A DNA stretch of 6,966 nt from an uncultured Bacilli bacterium (GTDB lineage: Bacteria; Bacillota_I; Bacilli_A; RF39; UBA660), in NCBI GenBank assembly GCA_947586295.1, contig CANPXQ010000047.1, positions 1-6,966 on the forward strand. The letters run 5' to 3'. Under the pieces are notes generated by a model. That model ran no database searches, was not told the origin of the DNA, and saw only the letters and a list, made by a program, of their open reading frames with translations. Positions within the stretch are counted from its first letter, which is position 1. Every line of letters begins with the position of its first letter. Of this stretch, positions 1-5,114 are shown in pieces. A program made the translations under genes and the position numbers.

Positions 1-273
1 AATGAAGATAAACAATATATTTTTGAAAGTATTTTATATTCTGCTTTAACTTTATACAACAATGGTGGCGCTAGTAAGAGTAAAGTAGTGGAGAGTAGAA
101 GGCGTTTTGTTCAAGAAATAGAAGCTAAAAAAGAAGAAAAGTTATCAAGAACACAACAACTTAATACTACTAAAATTCAAGCATTAAGAGAGCTAGGTTA
201 TAATGAAATAAACGAATCTAATGCAGCTGAGGTATTTGAAAAAATCGCAGAAATTCAATCTAGAAAAGTATAG
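1..273 (+). CDS. 3' end of an unrecognised host gene (partial)
   Basis: The frame is open from the first base of the window to a TAG stop at 271-273, so this is the last 90 residues of a longer protein whose start lies outside. A GTG at 88 could be read as a start, but the frame continues upstream without a stop and I see no ribosome binding site for it. The visible part is charged and mostly helical. It has a basic/acidic stretch (RRRFVQEIEAKKEEK) followed by a segment that looks like a short helical bundle (ALRELGYNEINESNAAEVFE). There is no signal peptide, membrane segment or recognisable catalytic motif. The stop codon overlaps the ribosome binding site of the next gene, so the two are probably co-transcribed. 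I do not recognise the family. Confidence 0.7.
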   Translation, partial: NEDKQYIFESILYSALTLYNNGGASKSKVVESRRRFVQEIEAKKEEKLSRTQQLNTTKIQALRELGYNEINESNAAEVFEKIAEIQSRKV

Positions 274-281
274 AGGTAAAA

Positions 282-1136
282 ATGAAAAATAATAAAAAAG
301 AAGTAGAGAAGAAAGCAAGAGAAAAAAAATTTAGTAAAATAACAATTGTTGAAGATAAATTACTAAAAGTTATTATTTTGGTTCTAATTTTAATTATCGT
401 ATTTTTATTAGCTTATAGATTAATTAACGGTAAATCATTATCTGCTGATGATAAGTTGGTAAAAGAATTACATAGTTATTTAATGCCTAATGATTTAAAT
501 AATTGTAATGGTCTATCTAATTATGCTGATAAAGAAATTACTGCTAAAGATTTAACAGATGATACAAAACTATGTTTAGCATATCAAAAAGCTAATGTTA
601 AAGATGCAGAAATAGAAGAGTATAGTAAAACAAAAAAGAAGGAAACTTGTAAAGTTGATGATATGGTATTTGGCGTAGAAGAAAATGAAAGCAAATGCAA
701 TGTTGCTAAAATCAAAAAAGATATTATTGAAAATGAATACAAAAAAATATTTGGTGAAAATATTAAAAGCAAAGATTCTTTTAATTATGATAATTCTCAT
801 ATATGTTATTTAAAAGATGATTATTACTATTGTGGTAAATCAGAAATGTATACTTACATTATTGATGGTACAAGTGCAATTTATAGAATTATATCTAAAA
901 CAATAGAGAAGGGTAGTAAAATAACTATTTATGATTATTTCTTAAAAATAAATAGTAGTGAATGTTATAAAAACTACACTACTCTAGATAAAAATGATGA
1001 TTGTACGAAAAACTATAATAAAAAAACAAAAGTTGATTATGGATTTATGAAAAAGTATGGTACAATGTATAAACATGTATATCAAAAAAATAAAAATGGT
1101 GAATATTATTGGGTAAGTTCTACTCCCCTAAAATAA
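282..1136 (+). CDS. Single-pass membrane protein with Cys-rich extracellular domain, function unknown
   Basis: A 284-residue protein with ATG start at 282. The ribosome binding site AGAGG (272-276) overlaps the stop of the preceding gene, so the pair looks like an operon. Residues 1-27 are strongly basic (cytoplasmic). About residues 28-47 form one long hydrophobic segment rich in Ile, Leu and Val, and the remaining ~235 residues are polar and should lie outside the cell. The outer part has eight cysteines (motifs NNC, KLC, ETC, SKC, HIC, YYC, SEC, DDC), enough for four disulfides, which is unusual for a low-GC Gram-positive. It is rich in Lys, Tyr, Asp and Asn. I know of no named family that fits. 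It belongs to the host, outside the prophage, and ends just before a terminator. Confidence 0.85.
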   Translation: MKNNKKEVEKKAREKKFSKITIVEDKLLKVIILVLILIIVFLLAYRLINGKSLSADDKLVKELHSYLMPNDLNNCNGLSNYADKEITAKDLTDDTKLCLAYQKANVKDAEIEEYSKTKKKETCKVDDMVFGVEENESKCNVAKIKKDIIENEYKKIFGENIKSKDSFNYDNSHICYLKDDYYYCGKSEMYTYIIDGTSAIYRIISKTIEKGSKITIYDYFLKINSSECYKNYTTLDKNDDCTKNYNKKTKVDYGFMKKYGTMYKHVYQKNKNGEYYWVSSTPLK

Positions 1137-1160
1137 GAGTTAAACTTACTCTTTTTTATT
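1131..1160 (+). terminator. Rho-independent terminator after the membrane protein gene
   Basis: AAGAGT (1135-1140) pairs with ACTCTT (1148-1153) around a 7-base loop and is followed directly by a run of T. The stem begins inside the stop codon of the preceding gene. A-rich bases on the left and T-rich bases on the right can lengthen it. It ends the left host operon. Confidence 0.75.
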
Positions 1161-1387
1161 TATATGTGTATTATATCCTTATATAATATATAAATATAGG
1201 ATATACGCGTATTATATCCTAATTATTAATATAAATAAGGTTATATTATATTTATCATATTTTAAAATAAAAATTAAATAAAAAAAATAAATTTTATTTG
1301 GTTAATTAATATTTAATTAAATATTATAAAATAATTTTATTATTAATTTTCAATAAGTAGTATAAGTATTTATTATAAAATTTGCAA
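1161..1387. other. AT-rich host intergenic DNA
   Basis: This stretch is almost pure A+T and has no plausible gene on either strand. The only ordered element is a 12-bp direct repeat (GTATTATATCCT) with a partial inverted copy between the two, listed separately. It separates the left host operon from the dif-like site at which the phage has integrated. Confidence 0.6.
1168..1220. repeat. GTATTATATCCT direct repeat with inverted half-copy
   Basis: GTATTATATCCT occurs at 1168-1179 and again at 1209-1220. Between them, AGGATATA (1198-1205) is the reverse complement of the 3' part, TATATCCT (1213-1220), so the second copy can form an imperfect hairpin around an ACGCGTA loop. It could be a protein-binding site or a chance feature of AT-rich DNA. 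No neighbouring gene points to a role. Confidence 0.4.
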
Positions 1388-2023
1388 TTAAAAAAGCCAC
1401 TTTATAAATGTGACATAATATATATTATGTAAACCAAAGTTTTCGGAAGAAATATGATTTATATATTTTACTATTGTATTATAATATCGTTTAAATACCC
1501 TTTCCCATGCATTAGAACAAACAAATTTAGTAAGTTGTATTTCTATATCAATTGGTTCTAAATCTTTATTATCGCTTATAAATGAATATATATTCTCAAG
1601 TATTTCTTCATCACTTAATAAATCGTCAAATGATTTATAAAAAGTAGAAGAAAAAGATTTAGATACTACTACTTGGTCTATATTGTACTGATATTTGTCT
1701 TCATTATCGATATGAATTAGATATCTACAACTCCCCCTTAAAGATTTAACATACTTTACAAACCTTTCATTTATTTCTAACCTTTTTGCTAGCGAATGCT
1801 CACTTCGTGGGTTGTCTAACGACAATATAAGATGAACATGTTCTTTCTTCTCTTCTTCTTCTGGAATATGTTTAATATATGCATAGTTTTTAAATGAACC
1901 TTTAATGTCTTGTAAAATATCTTTGAAATTGTCCCACTCAGGATACAATAATATCATAAAATTACGATATCTCTTCTCTTCTATCTCTTCAGAAGAAGTA
2001 GTATTAAAATTAGCTTTTTTCAT
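1388..2023 (-). CDS. rep: Rolling-circle replication initiator, pMV158 RepB (Rep_2) type
   Basis: A 211-residue HUH endonuclease-type Rep, almost the length of pMV158 RepB (210). Visible motifs are an N-terminal strand (residues 19-30, YRNFMILLYPEW), the metal-binding HUH motif EHVHLIL (His62, His64), an upstream His52 that may be a further ligand, and RYLIHIDNEDKYQY, which matches RepB's YLYLTHESKDA region and places the catalytic tyrosine at Tyr101. The C-terminal half is helical, as expected for the RepB oligomerisation domain. By family it nicks the origin at 2134-2143 and starts rolling-circle synthesis of the phage strand. ATG at 2023 follows AAAGGT (2038-2033). The last nine codons lie in host DNA: the frame passes through the attachment core, and in the excised circle it would end ...HNIYNKKDS instead. 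Confidence 0.9.
   Translation of the reverse strand: MKKANFNTTSSEEIEEKRYRNFMILLYPEWDNFKDILQDIKGSFKNYAYIKHIPEEEEKKEHVHLILSLDNPRSEHSLAKRLEINERFVKYVKSLRGSCRYLIHIDNEDKYQYNIDQVVVSKSFSSTFYKSFDDLLSDEEILENIYSFISDNKDLEPIDIEIQLTKFVCSNAWERVFKRYYNTIVKYINHISSENFGLHNIYYVTFIKWLF
1390..1414 (-). terminator. Possible terminator beside the left dif site
   Basis: Read on the - strand, GTCAC (1414-1410) and GTGGC (1400-1396) pair, with one G-T wobble, around ATTTATAAA, followed by six T (1395-1390). It overlaps the last codons of rep as found in the prophage. If functional, it would stop rep transcripts from entering host DNA. The short stem keeps confidence low. Confidence 0.35.
1408..1437 (+). repeat. Left attachment site (attL), dif-like Xer site
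   Basis: The site has the 11+6+11 layout of a bacterial dif: XerC-type arm ATGTGACATAA (1408-1418), centre TATATA (1419-1424) and XerD-type arm TTATGTAAACC (1425-1435). The centre and the first ten bases of the right arm equal the Bacillus subtilis dif as I remember it. The left arm resembles the E. coli XerC arm (GTGCGCATAA). Bases 1418-1437 (ATATATATTATGTAAACCAA) recur exactly at 6092-6111, at the other end of the phage. The good left arm here and the poor one in the right copy suggest that the host's XerC arm is on this side. Confidence 0.88.
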
Positions 2024-2120
2024 TAAAAATTTACCTTTCTAAATAGACACGAACAATTCTGTTCGTATATTTTAATTTAAGCCAGTATTTACCTACATTT
2101 ACGACTTTGCACAAAAAGCA
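2024..2120 (-). promoter_or_regulatory. Candidate rep promoter and leader, with short direct repeats
   Basis: On the - strand, TTGTGC (2114-2109), a 17-base spacer and TAAATA (2091-2086) form a plausible promoter for rep. Two sets of short direct repeats lie here, 3' of the nick site: GCACAAA at 2109-2115 and 2118-2124, and ATTTAC at 2087-2092 and 2097-2102 (10-bp spacing). In pMV158 the Rep-binding repeats also lie downstream of the nick, so these are candidates for Rep contact. The leader contains a perfect 7-bp hairpin (2049-2066). Confidence 0.45.
2049..2066. repeat. Perfect 7-bp hairpin in the rep leader
   Basis: ACGAACA (2049-2055) and TGTTCGT (2060-2066) are perfectly complementary around the loop ATTC. 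The hairpin lies just upstream of the rep ribosome binding site. It may be an operator or an mRNA structure controlling rep. It occupies the place of hairpin E in the Ff intergenic region. Confidence 0.6.
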
Positions 2121-2156
2121 CAAATAACTTTATAGTCGTAGTAATAAAGTTATTTG
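2121..2156 (-). other. Double-strand origin: nick site TACTACGAC in a hairpin loop
   Basis: CAAATAACTTTAT (2121-2133) and its exact reverse complement (2144-2156) form a 13-bp stem around a 10-base loop. On the - strand the loop reads TACTACGACT. It contains TACTACGAC, the nick sequence of the pMV158 plasmid family, cut as TACTACG/AC, also exposed on a hairpin in that family. The predicted cut is between 2137 and 2136 on the - strand, so the displaced strand has the same sense as the phage genes, as required for a filamentous phage virion strand. TACGACT at 2100-2106 is also complementary to AGTCGTA (2134-2140) in the loop region, so an alternative pairing exists. The cognate Rep is encoded just downstream. 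Confidence 0.88.
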
Positions 2157-2162
2157 TTATTA

Positions 2163-2192
2163 AATGTCCTAACGGACATTGTCCTGACGGAC
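2163..2192. repeat. Tandem hairpins with TGTCC-N4-GGAC repeat
   Basis: TGTCCTAACGGAC (2165-2177) and TGTCCTGACGGAC (2180-2192) are near-identical copies 15 bp apart, differing at one loop base. Each is a hairpin: AATGTCC/GGACATT around TAAC, and GTCC/GGAC around TGAC. They are much richer in G+C than their surroundings. Their place between the large hairpin and the nick site matches the complementary-strand origin hairpins B and C of Ff phages, but that role is inferred. Confidence 0.65.
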
Positions 2193-2198
2193 GGTCAC

Positions 2199-2247
2199 AA
2201 TTGTTTTTTTTCAGGTCGAGTTTATCGACCAATTCAAAAAAACAATT
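2199..2247. repeat. Large stem-loop after zot, candidate packaging signal
   Basis: AATTGTTTTTTT (2199-2210) pairs perfectly over 12 bp with AAAAAAACAATT (2236-2247). Within it, after a small internal bulge, GGTCGA (2214-2219) pairs with TCGACC (2225-2230) around GTTTA. The T-run lies on the 5' side in both readings, so it is not a standard terminator. It lies 9 bp beyond the zot stop codon, where Ff phages keep the packaging-signal hairpin, also a long imperfect hairpin just after the last morphogenesis gene. Packaging or priming roles are inferred. Confidence 0.6.
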
Positions 2248-2256
2248 TAAAAGAAA

Positions 2257-2907
2257 TTAATTCGTTTTTATCTGTTCAAATGTATCATAACTTTCAGCTA
2301 TTTTTAAATTACATTTACTTATAGTTGTTTCAATAAGTGGTGCAACATATTCATTATCGTCATTACTCCACTTCATTTGTTCGGCATCAAACATATGCTT
2401 AATTAGTATACCTAAACCAAGAAAATTATGCATTGAACATTCAATTTGAAATCTACAATATCTTCTAAGTGTGATATTTATTTCTAACCACTCCTGAGCT
2501 GTTGTAATGAAGATTATGCGTCTTTTTCTCATTTGTGATAGAAAGTCCAAAACTTCGCTATTTAACTTACTAGACTTAGTTAAAGCAGTAAATATCTCGT
2601 CATAAAAGATTATACAATCAGTTTTATCTCTTAATTTTAAAAGATTTTCAAAACCACTAAAATATTCATACTTTACACCCTTTATAGTAGAAACATTACT
2701 ATAAATAGGCATGTCCTTATTATTTAGAAGAAATTCAACGGCAGAATAAGTTTTACCACTACCTTGTTTACCACAATAACAATAAACACCAAATCTTCCC
2801 CTTTTTGGAGCAAAACCTTTTCTAAAAAAAGTCTTAAATTTAATTTTTACATGCCTAAAGTTTATTAATATTGCTACTATAATTACTATTATTATTATTG
2901 ATATCAT
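2257..2907 (-). CDS. zot: Zot/pI-family filamentous phage assembly ATPase
   Basis: A 216-residue P-loop ATPase of the Zot/gene I family, which drives extrusion of the phage through the cell membrane. Residues 2-16 form an N-terminal hydrophobic membrane segment, followed by a very basic stretch (17-38). The Walker A motif GKQGSGKT is at 46-53. The Walker B motif CIIFYDE is at 98-104, ending in Asp103-Glu104. ITTAQEW at 134-140, followed by ITLRRYC, matches the conserved region after Walker B in Zot proteins. It is shorter than Gram-negative Zot and lacks a C-terminal membrane anchor and periplasmic domain, consistent with no secretin to contact. It starts 6 bp after the pVI-like gene, in the same operon, with a weak TAGGT ribosome binding site overlapping that gene's stop. 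Confidence 0.93.
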   Translation of the reverse strand: MISIIIIVIIVAILINFRHVKIKFKTFFRKGFAPKRGRFGVYCYCGKQGSGKTYSAVEFLLNNKDMPIYSNVSTIKGVKYEYFSGFENLLKLRDKTDCIIFYDEIFTALTKSSKLNSEVLDFLSQMRKRRIIFITTAQEWLEINITLRRYCRFQIECSMHNFLGLGILIKHMFDAEQMKWSNDDNEYVAPLIETTISKCNLKIAESYDTFEQIKTN

Positions 2908-2913
2908 AAAAAC

Positions 2914-3213
2914 CTACACTTTCAAAGCATTATACCAACGTATAGCTTGCTTAATCGCTGAGACCATTAATGGCACTGTCAATTTAAATGTATAATACAT
3001 AACAATTAAGCCTATTGCAGTAGAAGATAAACCAGTAAGACTAATAATAAAGCCTAAAACATTATTAAGAAGTGCAAACATAGAACCTATAGCACTTATT
3101 GCAGTTCCTAAATCTGGAATAAAACTAGTTATTAAAGCATCAATAGGTGATAAAACAACGTCAACAAGACCTATTATTATATTAAATATACCCATTATTA
3201 TTGCATTAATCAT
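2914..3213 (-). CDS. pVI-like hydrophobic minor coat protein
   Basis: A 99-residue, mostly hydrophobic protein with about three membrane segments (roughly 5-25, 36-58 and 62-84) and a short basic C-terminus (AIKQAIRWYNALKV). Its size, topology and place between the adsorption protein and Zot match gene VI, whose product caps the virion end with pIII and is needed for release. The ATG at 3213 overlaps the TGA stop of the upstream gene by four bases (ATGA), indicating translational coupling, and a GAGG lies 10 bases upstream. No motif proves the assignment, which rests on gene order and hydropathy. Confidence 0.7.
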   Translation of the reverse strand: MINAIIMGIFNIIIGLVDVVLSPIDALITSFIPDLGTAISAIGSMFALLNNVLGFIISLTGLSSTAIGLIVMYYTFKLTVPLMVSAIKQAIRWYNALKV

Positions 3214-4268
3214 AATTCCATAACCTCCACATTATCACTCTCTGGGTCTTTAAAACCTTTTACCATGGCAAATAAATTAATACAAACCCAATAAGCTATT
3301 ATACCTGTTGAAATTGTTTGCCAAATTTGAAGAAATGAACCAAAATGTTTTTGGTAAATATCATACATACAAGGCAAAGTAATTTCATTGTCTACAAAAG
3401 GTAAAGGAATAGTCAAAGGACTACATTTAGCGCTATTAAGATTTTTAATAAGTTCTAAAGGCATTGATATAACATCAGATAGACCATAATCCTTATCTTC
3501 GAAATCTTCAAAAAATCCATTTGCTTTATTACTAGCATCAGAAGTATCACTACTTGTTATATTATCATTTAACTCATCCATTTTTTCATTAGTCTTTTGT
3601 TGCTCTTCTATTTGTTCTGATATTTTTTGCTCTATATTTGCATTACTTTGTTGATCATCAAAATAAAATGCATCTCTTAAATAAAGAGTACTATCAACTC
3701 TACCAGTTGAACTGGAAGTAATAAAATTTGCATATAATGTTAAATATAAATATTTTGTAGATTGAAAAGAACATTTAAAGGCAAATGGAACTAAACCAAC
3801 AGCAGTAGCTTCATGATCACCAGTACGAATATCATACTGATCAGATATACCAACTCCATTTGCAATATTTTCACAAGGACCGATATTTGAACTAGCAGCT
3901 GATACAATAGAACTAGAATAACCATAAATATAAAAATAAGTAAAATCTTTATATTTATCATCAGAAAAATCTTCAAATTGTAATTGATAAAAATGCGCAT
4001 TATTCAAAGAAGAATAATAAGAACTACTTTCATTACCTCTAAATTCAAAAAAATTAGATCGACTATTTATAGTAAGAATATCACGGCCAGAAATATCAAA
4101 AGAGTCAGTATAATACCACTTAGCTGATACTGGTGTCGGAGCAATATAAGCTACTTTTGCATGTACTTTAGGAAAACCATATATAACAAAGCCTACAAGC
4201 AAACCAACTACAAAATAAAACAAGAAACGACCTAAAGTCCTTAAAAATGAATTTTTAATTATATTCAT
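3210..4268 (-). CDS. pIII-like adsorption / minor coat protein, anchored at both ends
   Basis: A 352-residue protein and the longest in the phage. Residues 13-31 are a hydrophobic signal or anchor, with VHA/KV near residue 37 as a possible signal peptidase site. Residues 40-200 are a Ser/Tyr/Phe/Asp-rich, probably beta-rich outer domain with Cys132 and Cys166. Residues 208-237 (QKISEQIEEQQKTNEKMDE region) look like a coiled coil, followed by a Ser/Asp/Asn linker. A compact motif then has Cys282 and Cys300 flanking SPLTIPLPFVDNEITLP. Residues 312-336 form a C-terminal membrane anchor followed by an acidic tail. This distal domain, linker and anchor plan, just before pVI and Zot, is that of the filamentous phage adsorption protein. 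The start codon overlaps the preceding stop by one base, and GGGG serves as ribosome binding site. Confidence 0.75.
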   Translation of the reverse strand: MNIIKNSFLRTLGRFLFYFVVGLLVGFVIYGFPKVHAKVAYIAPTPVSAKWYYTDSFDISGRDILTINSRSNFFEFRGNESSSYYSSLNNAHFYQLQFEDFSDDKYKDFTYFYIYGYSSSIVSAASSNIGPCENIANGVGISDQYDIRTGDHEATAVGLVPFAFKCSFQSTKYLYLTLYANFITSSSTGRVDSTLYLRDAFYFDDQQSNANIEQKISEQIEEQQKTNEKMDELNDNITSSDTSDASNKANGFFEDFEDKDYGLSDVISMPLELIKNLNSAKCSPLTIPLPFVDNEITLPCMYDIYQKHFGSFLQIWQTISTGIIAYWVCINLFAMVKGFKDPESDNVEVMEL

Positions 4269-4603
4269 TATAATCTACCCCTTTTAAATAATTTACTAAA
4301 TATTTTAAAAGGCAAATATATACAAAATATGCATAATATTAAAAATATGATCATAATTTTATCTATATCTTGCCTATAATAAAAATCATTGGTTAAAACC
4401 GAGTTATCAAGACACGTAGGTAATGTAGTATATTGACTAAATTGTTGATAGCCGTCTTTGTAAATATAAGAAGAATTATAATAATAATCTCTATAAGCAA
4501 TATTGCTATTGTTAGTTGGTCTTTGCGCATATGCTCTTATCACATCCTTATCTTGCAAAACAAAACATTTATAATTATCTAAATCTGGAACATATATTTT
4601 CAT
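4268..4603 (-). CDS. Small phage protein with C-terminal membrane anchor, function unknown
   Basis: A 111-residue protein. I chose the ATG at 4603 because AAAGG (4616-4612) lies eight bases upstream. An in-frame TTG at 4633 would add ten residues but has no ribosome binding site and overlaps the upstream 37-aa gene. Residues 1-80 are polar and rich in Tyr, Asn and Asp with two cysteines (Cys13, Cys64). Residues 82-102 are one hydrophobic segment, and the C-terminus is basic (FKIFSKLFKRGRL). The predicted topology is outside-N, inside-C. It is probably a minor virion or assembly protein of this operon. I recognise no family. The start is one base past the previous gene's stop. Confidence 0.75.
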   Translation of the reverse strand: MKIYVPDLDNYKCFVLQDKDVIRAYAQRPTNNSNIAYRDYYYNSSYIYKDGYQQFSQYTTLPTCLDNSVLTNDFYYRQDIDKIMIIFLILCIFCIYLPFKIFSKLFKRGRL

Positions 4604-4604
4604 A

Positions 4605-4718
4605 TTATCGCCTTTCAAATAATAAAGAGCCAATTAAATCAAATAAAATATAAATACCAATTAAACCCGGTAATAAATTAATTAATTGACTTAATAAAGT
4701 TAAACTAACGTCAAACAT
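4605..4718 (-). CDS. 37-aa hydrophobic virion-type protein (pVII/pIX-like candidate)
   Basis: A very short gene, ATG at 4718 to TAA at 4605. The product is almost entirely hydrophobic (from MFDVSLTLLSQLINLL to a LIGSLLFERR tail), with one membrane segment over residues 12-33 and a basic C-terminus. Its size and composition are those of Ff pVII and pIX (about 32-33 residues), which start virion assembly. It overlaps the upstream gene by eight bases, and its end carries the ribosome binding site of the next gene, so it sits tightly in the operon. GGAAG and GAAAG lie upstream. Function is inferred from size and position only. Confidence 0.7.
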   Translation of the reverse strand: MFDVSLTLLSQLINLLPGLIGIYILFDLIGSLLFERR

Positions 4719-4854
4719 GTTCTTTCAACTTCCTTTCAAACTTTGAAATAATATCTAATTGTTGTTTACGACTTGAATTCATAAAAACATTTAAAAATTT
4801 AATTGTTTTTTTTAATGCATCTTTTTCAATTTTACTATCTTTTTTCTTTTTCAT
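4711..4854 (-). CDS. 47-aa basic phage protein, function unknown
   Basis: ATG at 4854 to TGA at 4711, with a good ribosome binding site (AAAGGAA ending five bases before the ATG). The product is short, highly charged and helical, beginning MKKKKDSKIEKDALKK and ending KFERKLKEHV, with no membrane segment or cysteine. It is the first gene after the coat protein terminator and overlaps the next gene by eight bases. The spacing and ribosome binding site make it a likely real gene. Its role could be regulatory or in assembly, and no family is recognised. Confidence 0.65.
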   Translation of the reverse strand: MKKKKDSKIEKDALKKTIKFLNVFMNSSRKQQLDIISKFERKLKEHV

Positions 4855-4874
4855 TTAATTCCTTTCTAATTATT

Positions 4875-4905
4875 AAAAAAAGGTCGGAGCAGATACAACC
4901 GACCT
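4875..4905 (-). terminator. Rho-independent terminator after the major coat gene
   Basis: On the - strand AGGTCGG (4905-4899) pairs perfectly with CCGACCT (4887-4881) around an 11-base loop, followed by a run of T. It begins six bases past the coat stop codon. A 10-bp palindrome, GACCTAGGTC (4901-4910), overlaps its first arm. Ff phages also have a terminator just after gene VIII, which keeps coat mRNA abundant while limiting downstream genes. The same logic is likely here. Confidence 0.92.
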
Positions 4906-4911
4906 AGGTCA

Positions 4912-5100
4912 TTAAACTCCGGCTTTACCACTTGAAGCTTTTTTGATAGCTCTACGTAAAACTTTCCAACCGAATGCAAACATAACCATTACAATAACAA
5001 ATGGTATAACAGTTGAAACAGTTGAGAATAAAGTATCAGCAGTAATACCTGTCTTTAATTGTTCTACAATTGCTTCCATTCCTAATTTCGCACCTTCCAT
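4912..5100 (-). CDS. Major coat protein (pVIII-like)
   Basis: A 62-residue protein with the plan of a filamentous phage major coat protein: an amphipathic, partly acidic N-terminal half (residues 1-27), one hydrophobic membrane helix (about 28-45, STVIPFVIVMVMFAFGW) and a basic C-terminus (KVLRRAIKKASSGKAG) that would face the DNA inside the virion. The small-residue and Gly content is typical. There is no clear cleavable signal peptide, so it may insert in the membrane unprocessed, unlike Ff pVIII. ATG at 5100 follows a strong AGAAAGGA site (5116-5109). A terminator follows at once, supporting high-level expression. Confidence 0.88.
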   Translation of the reverse strand: MEGAKLGMEAIVEQLKTGITADTLFSTVSTVIPFVIVMVMFAFGWKVLRRAIKKASSGKAGV

Positions 5101-5114
5101 AACAGAAGTCCTTT

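Noticed and set aside
88..273. GTG at 88 as the start of a 61-aa protein
   Set aside because: The frame is open upstream to the window edge with no ribosome binding site at 88, so it is more likely the end of a longer gene.
576..800. - strand reading frames within the membrane protein gene
   Set aside because: They are low-complexity Phe/Ile-rich antisense shadows of the 282-1136 gene, without ribosome binding sites.
2199..2247. Reading the large stem-loop as a rho-independent terminator
   Set aside because: In both directions the T-run precedes the inner stem rather than following it, so a packaging or origin structure fits better.
2041..2256. CRISPR-like array among the intergenic repeats
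   Set aside because: The repeats are only two short hairpin units without regular spacers, and there are no cas genes. The nick site and rep explain the region.
3791..4000. - strand 69-aa frame inside the pIII-like gene
   Set aside because: It is an out-of-frame hydrophobic shadow within a gene whose own frame is well supported.
4604..4633. TTG start at 4633 for the 111-aa anchored protein
   Set aside because: There is no ribosome binding site before it and the extension overlaps the 37-aa gene. The ATG at 4603 has AAAGG at the right distance.
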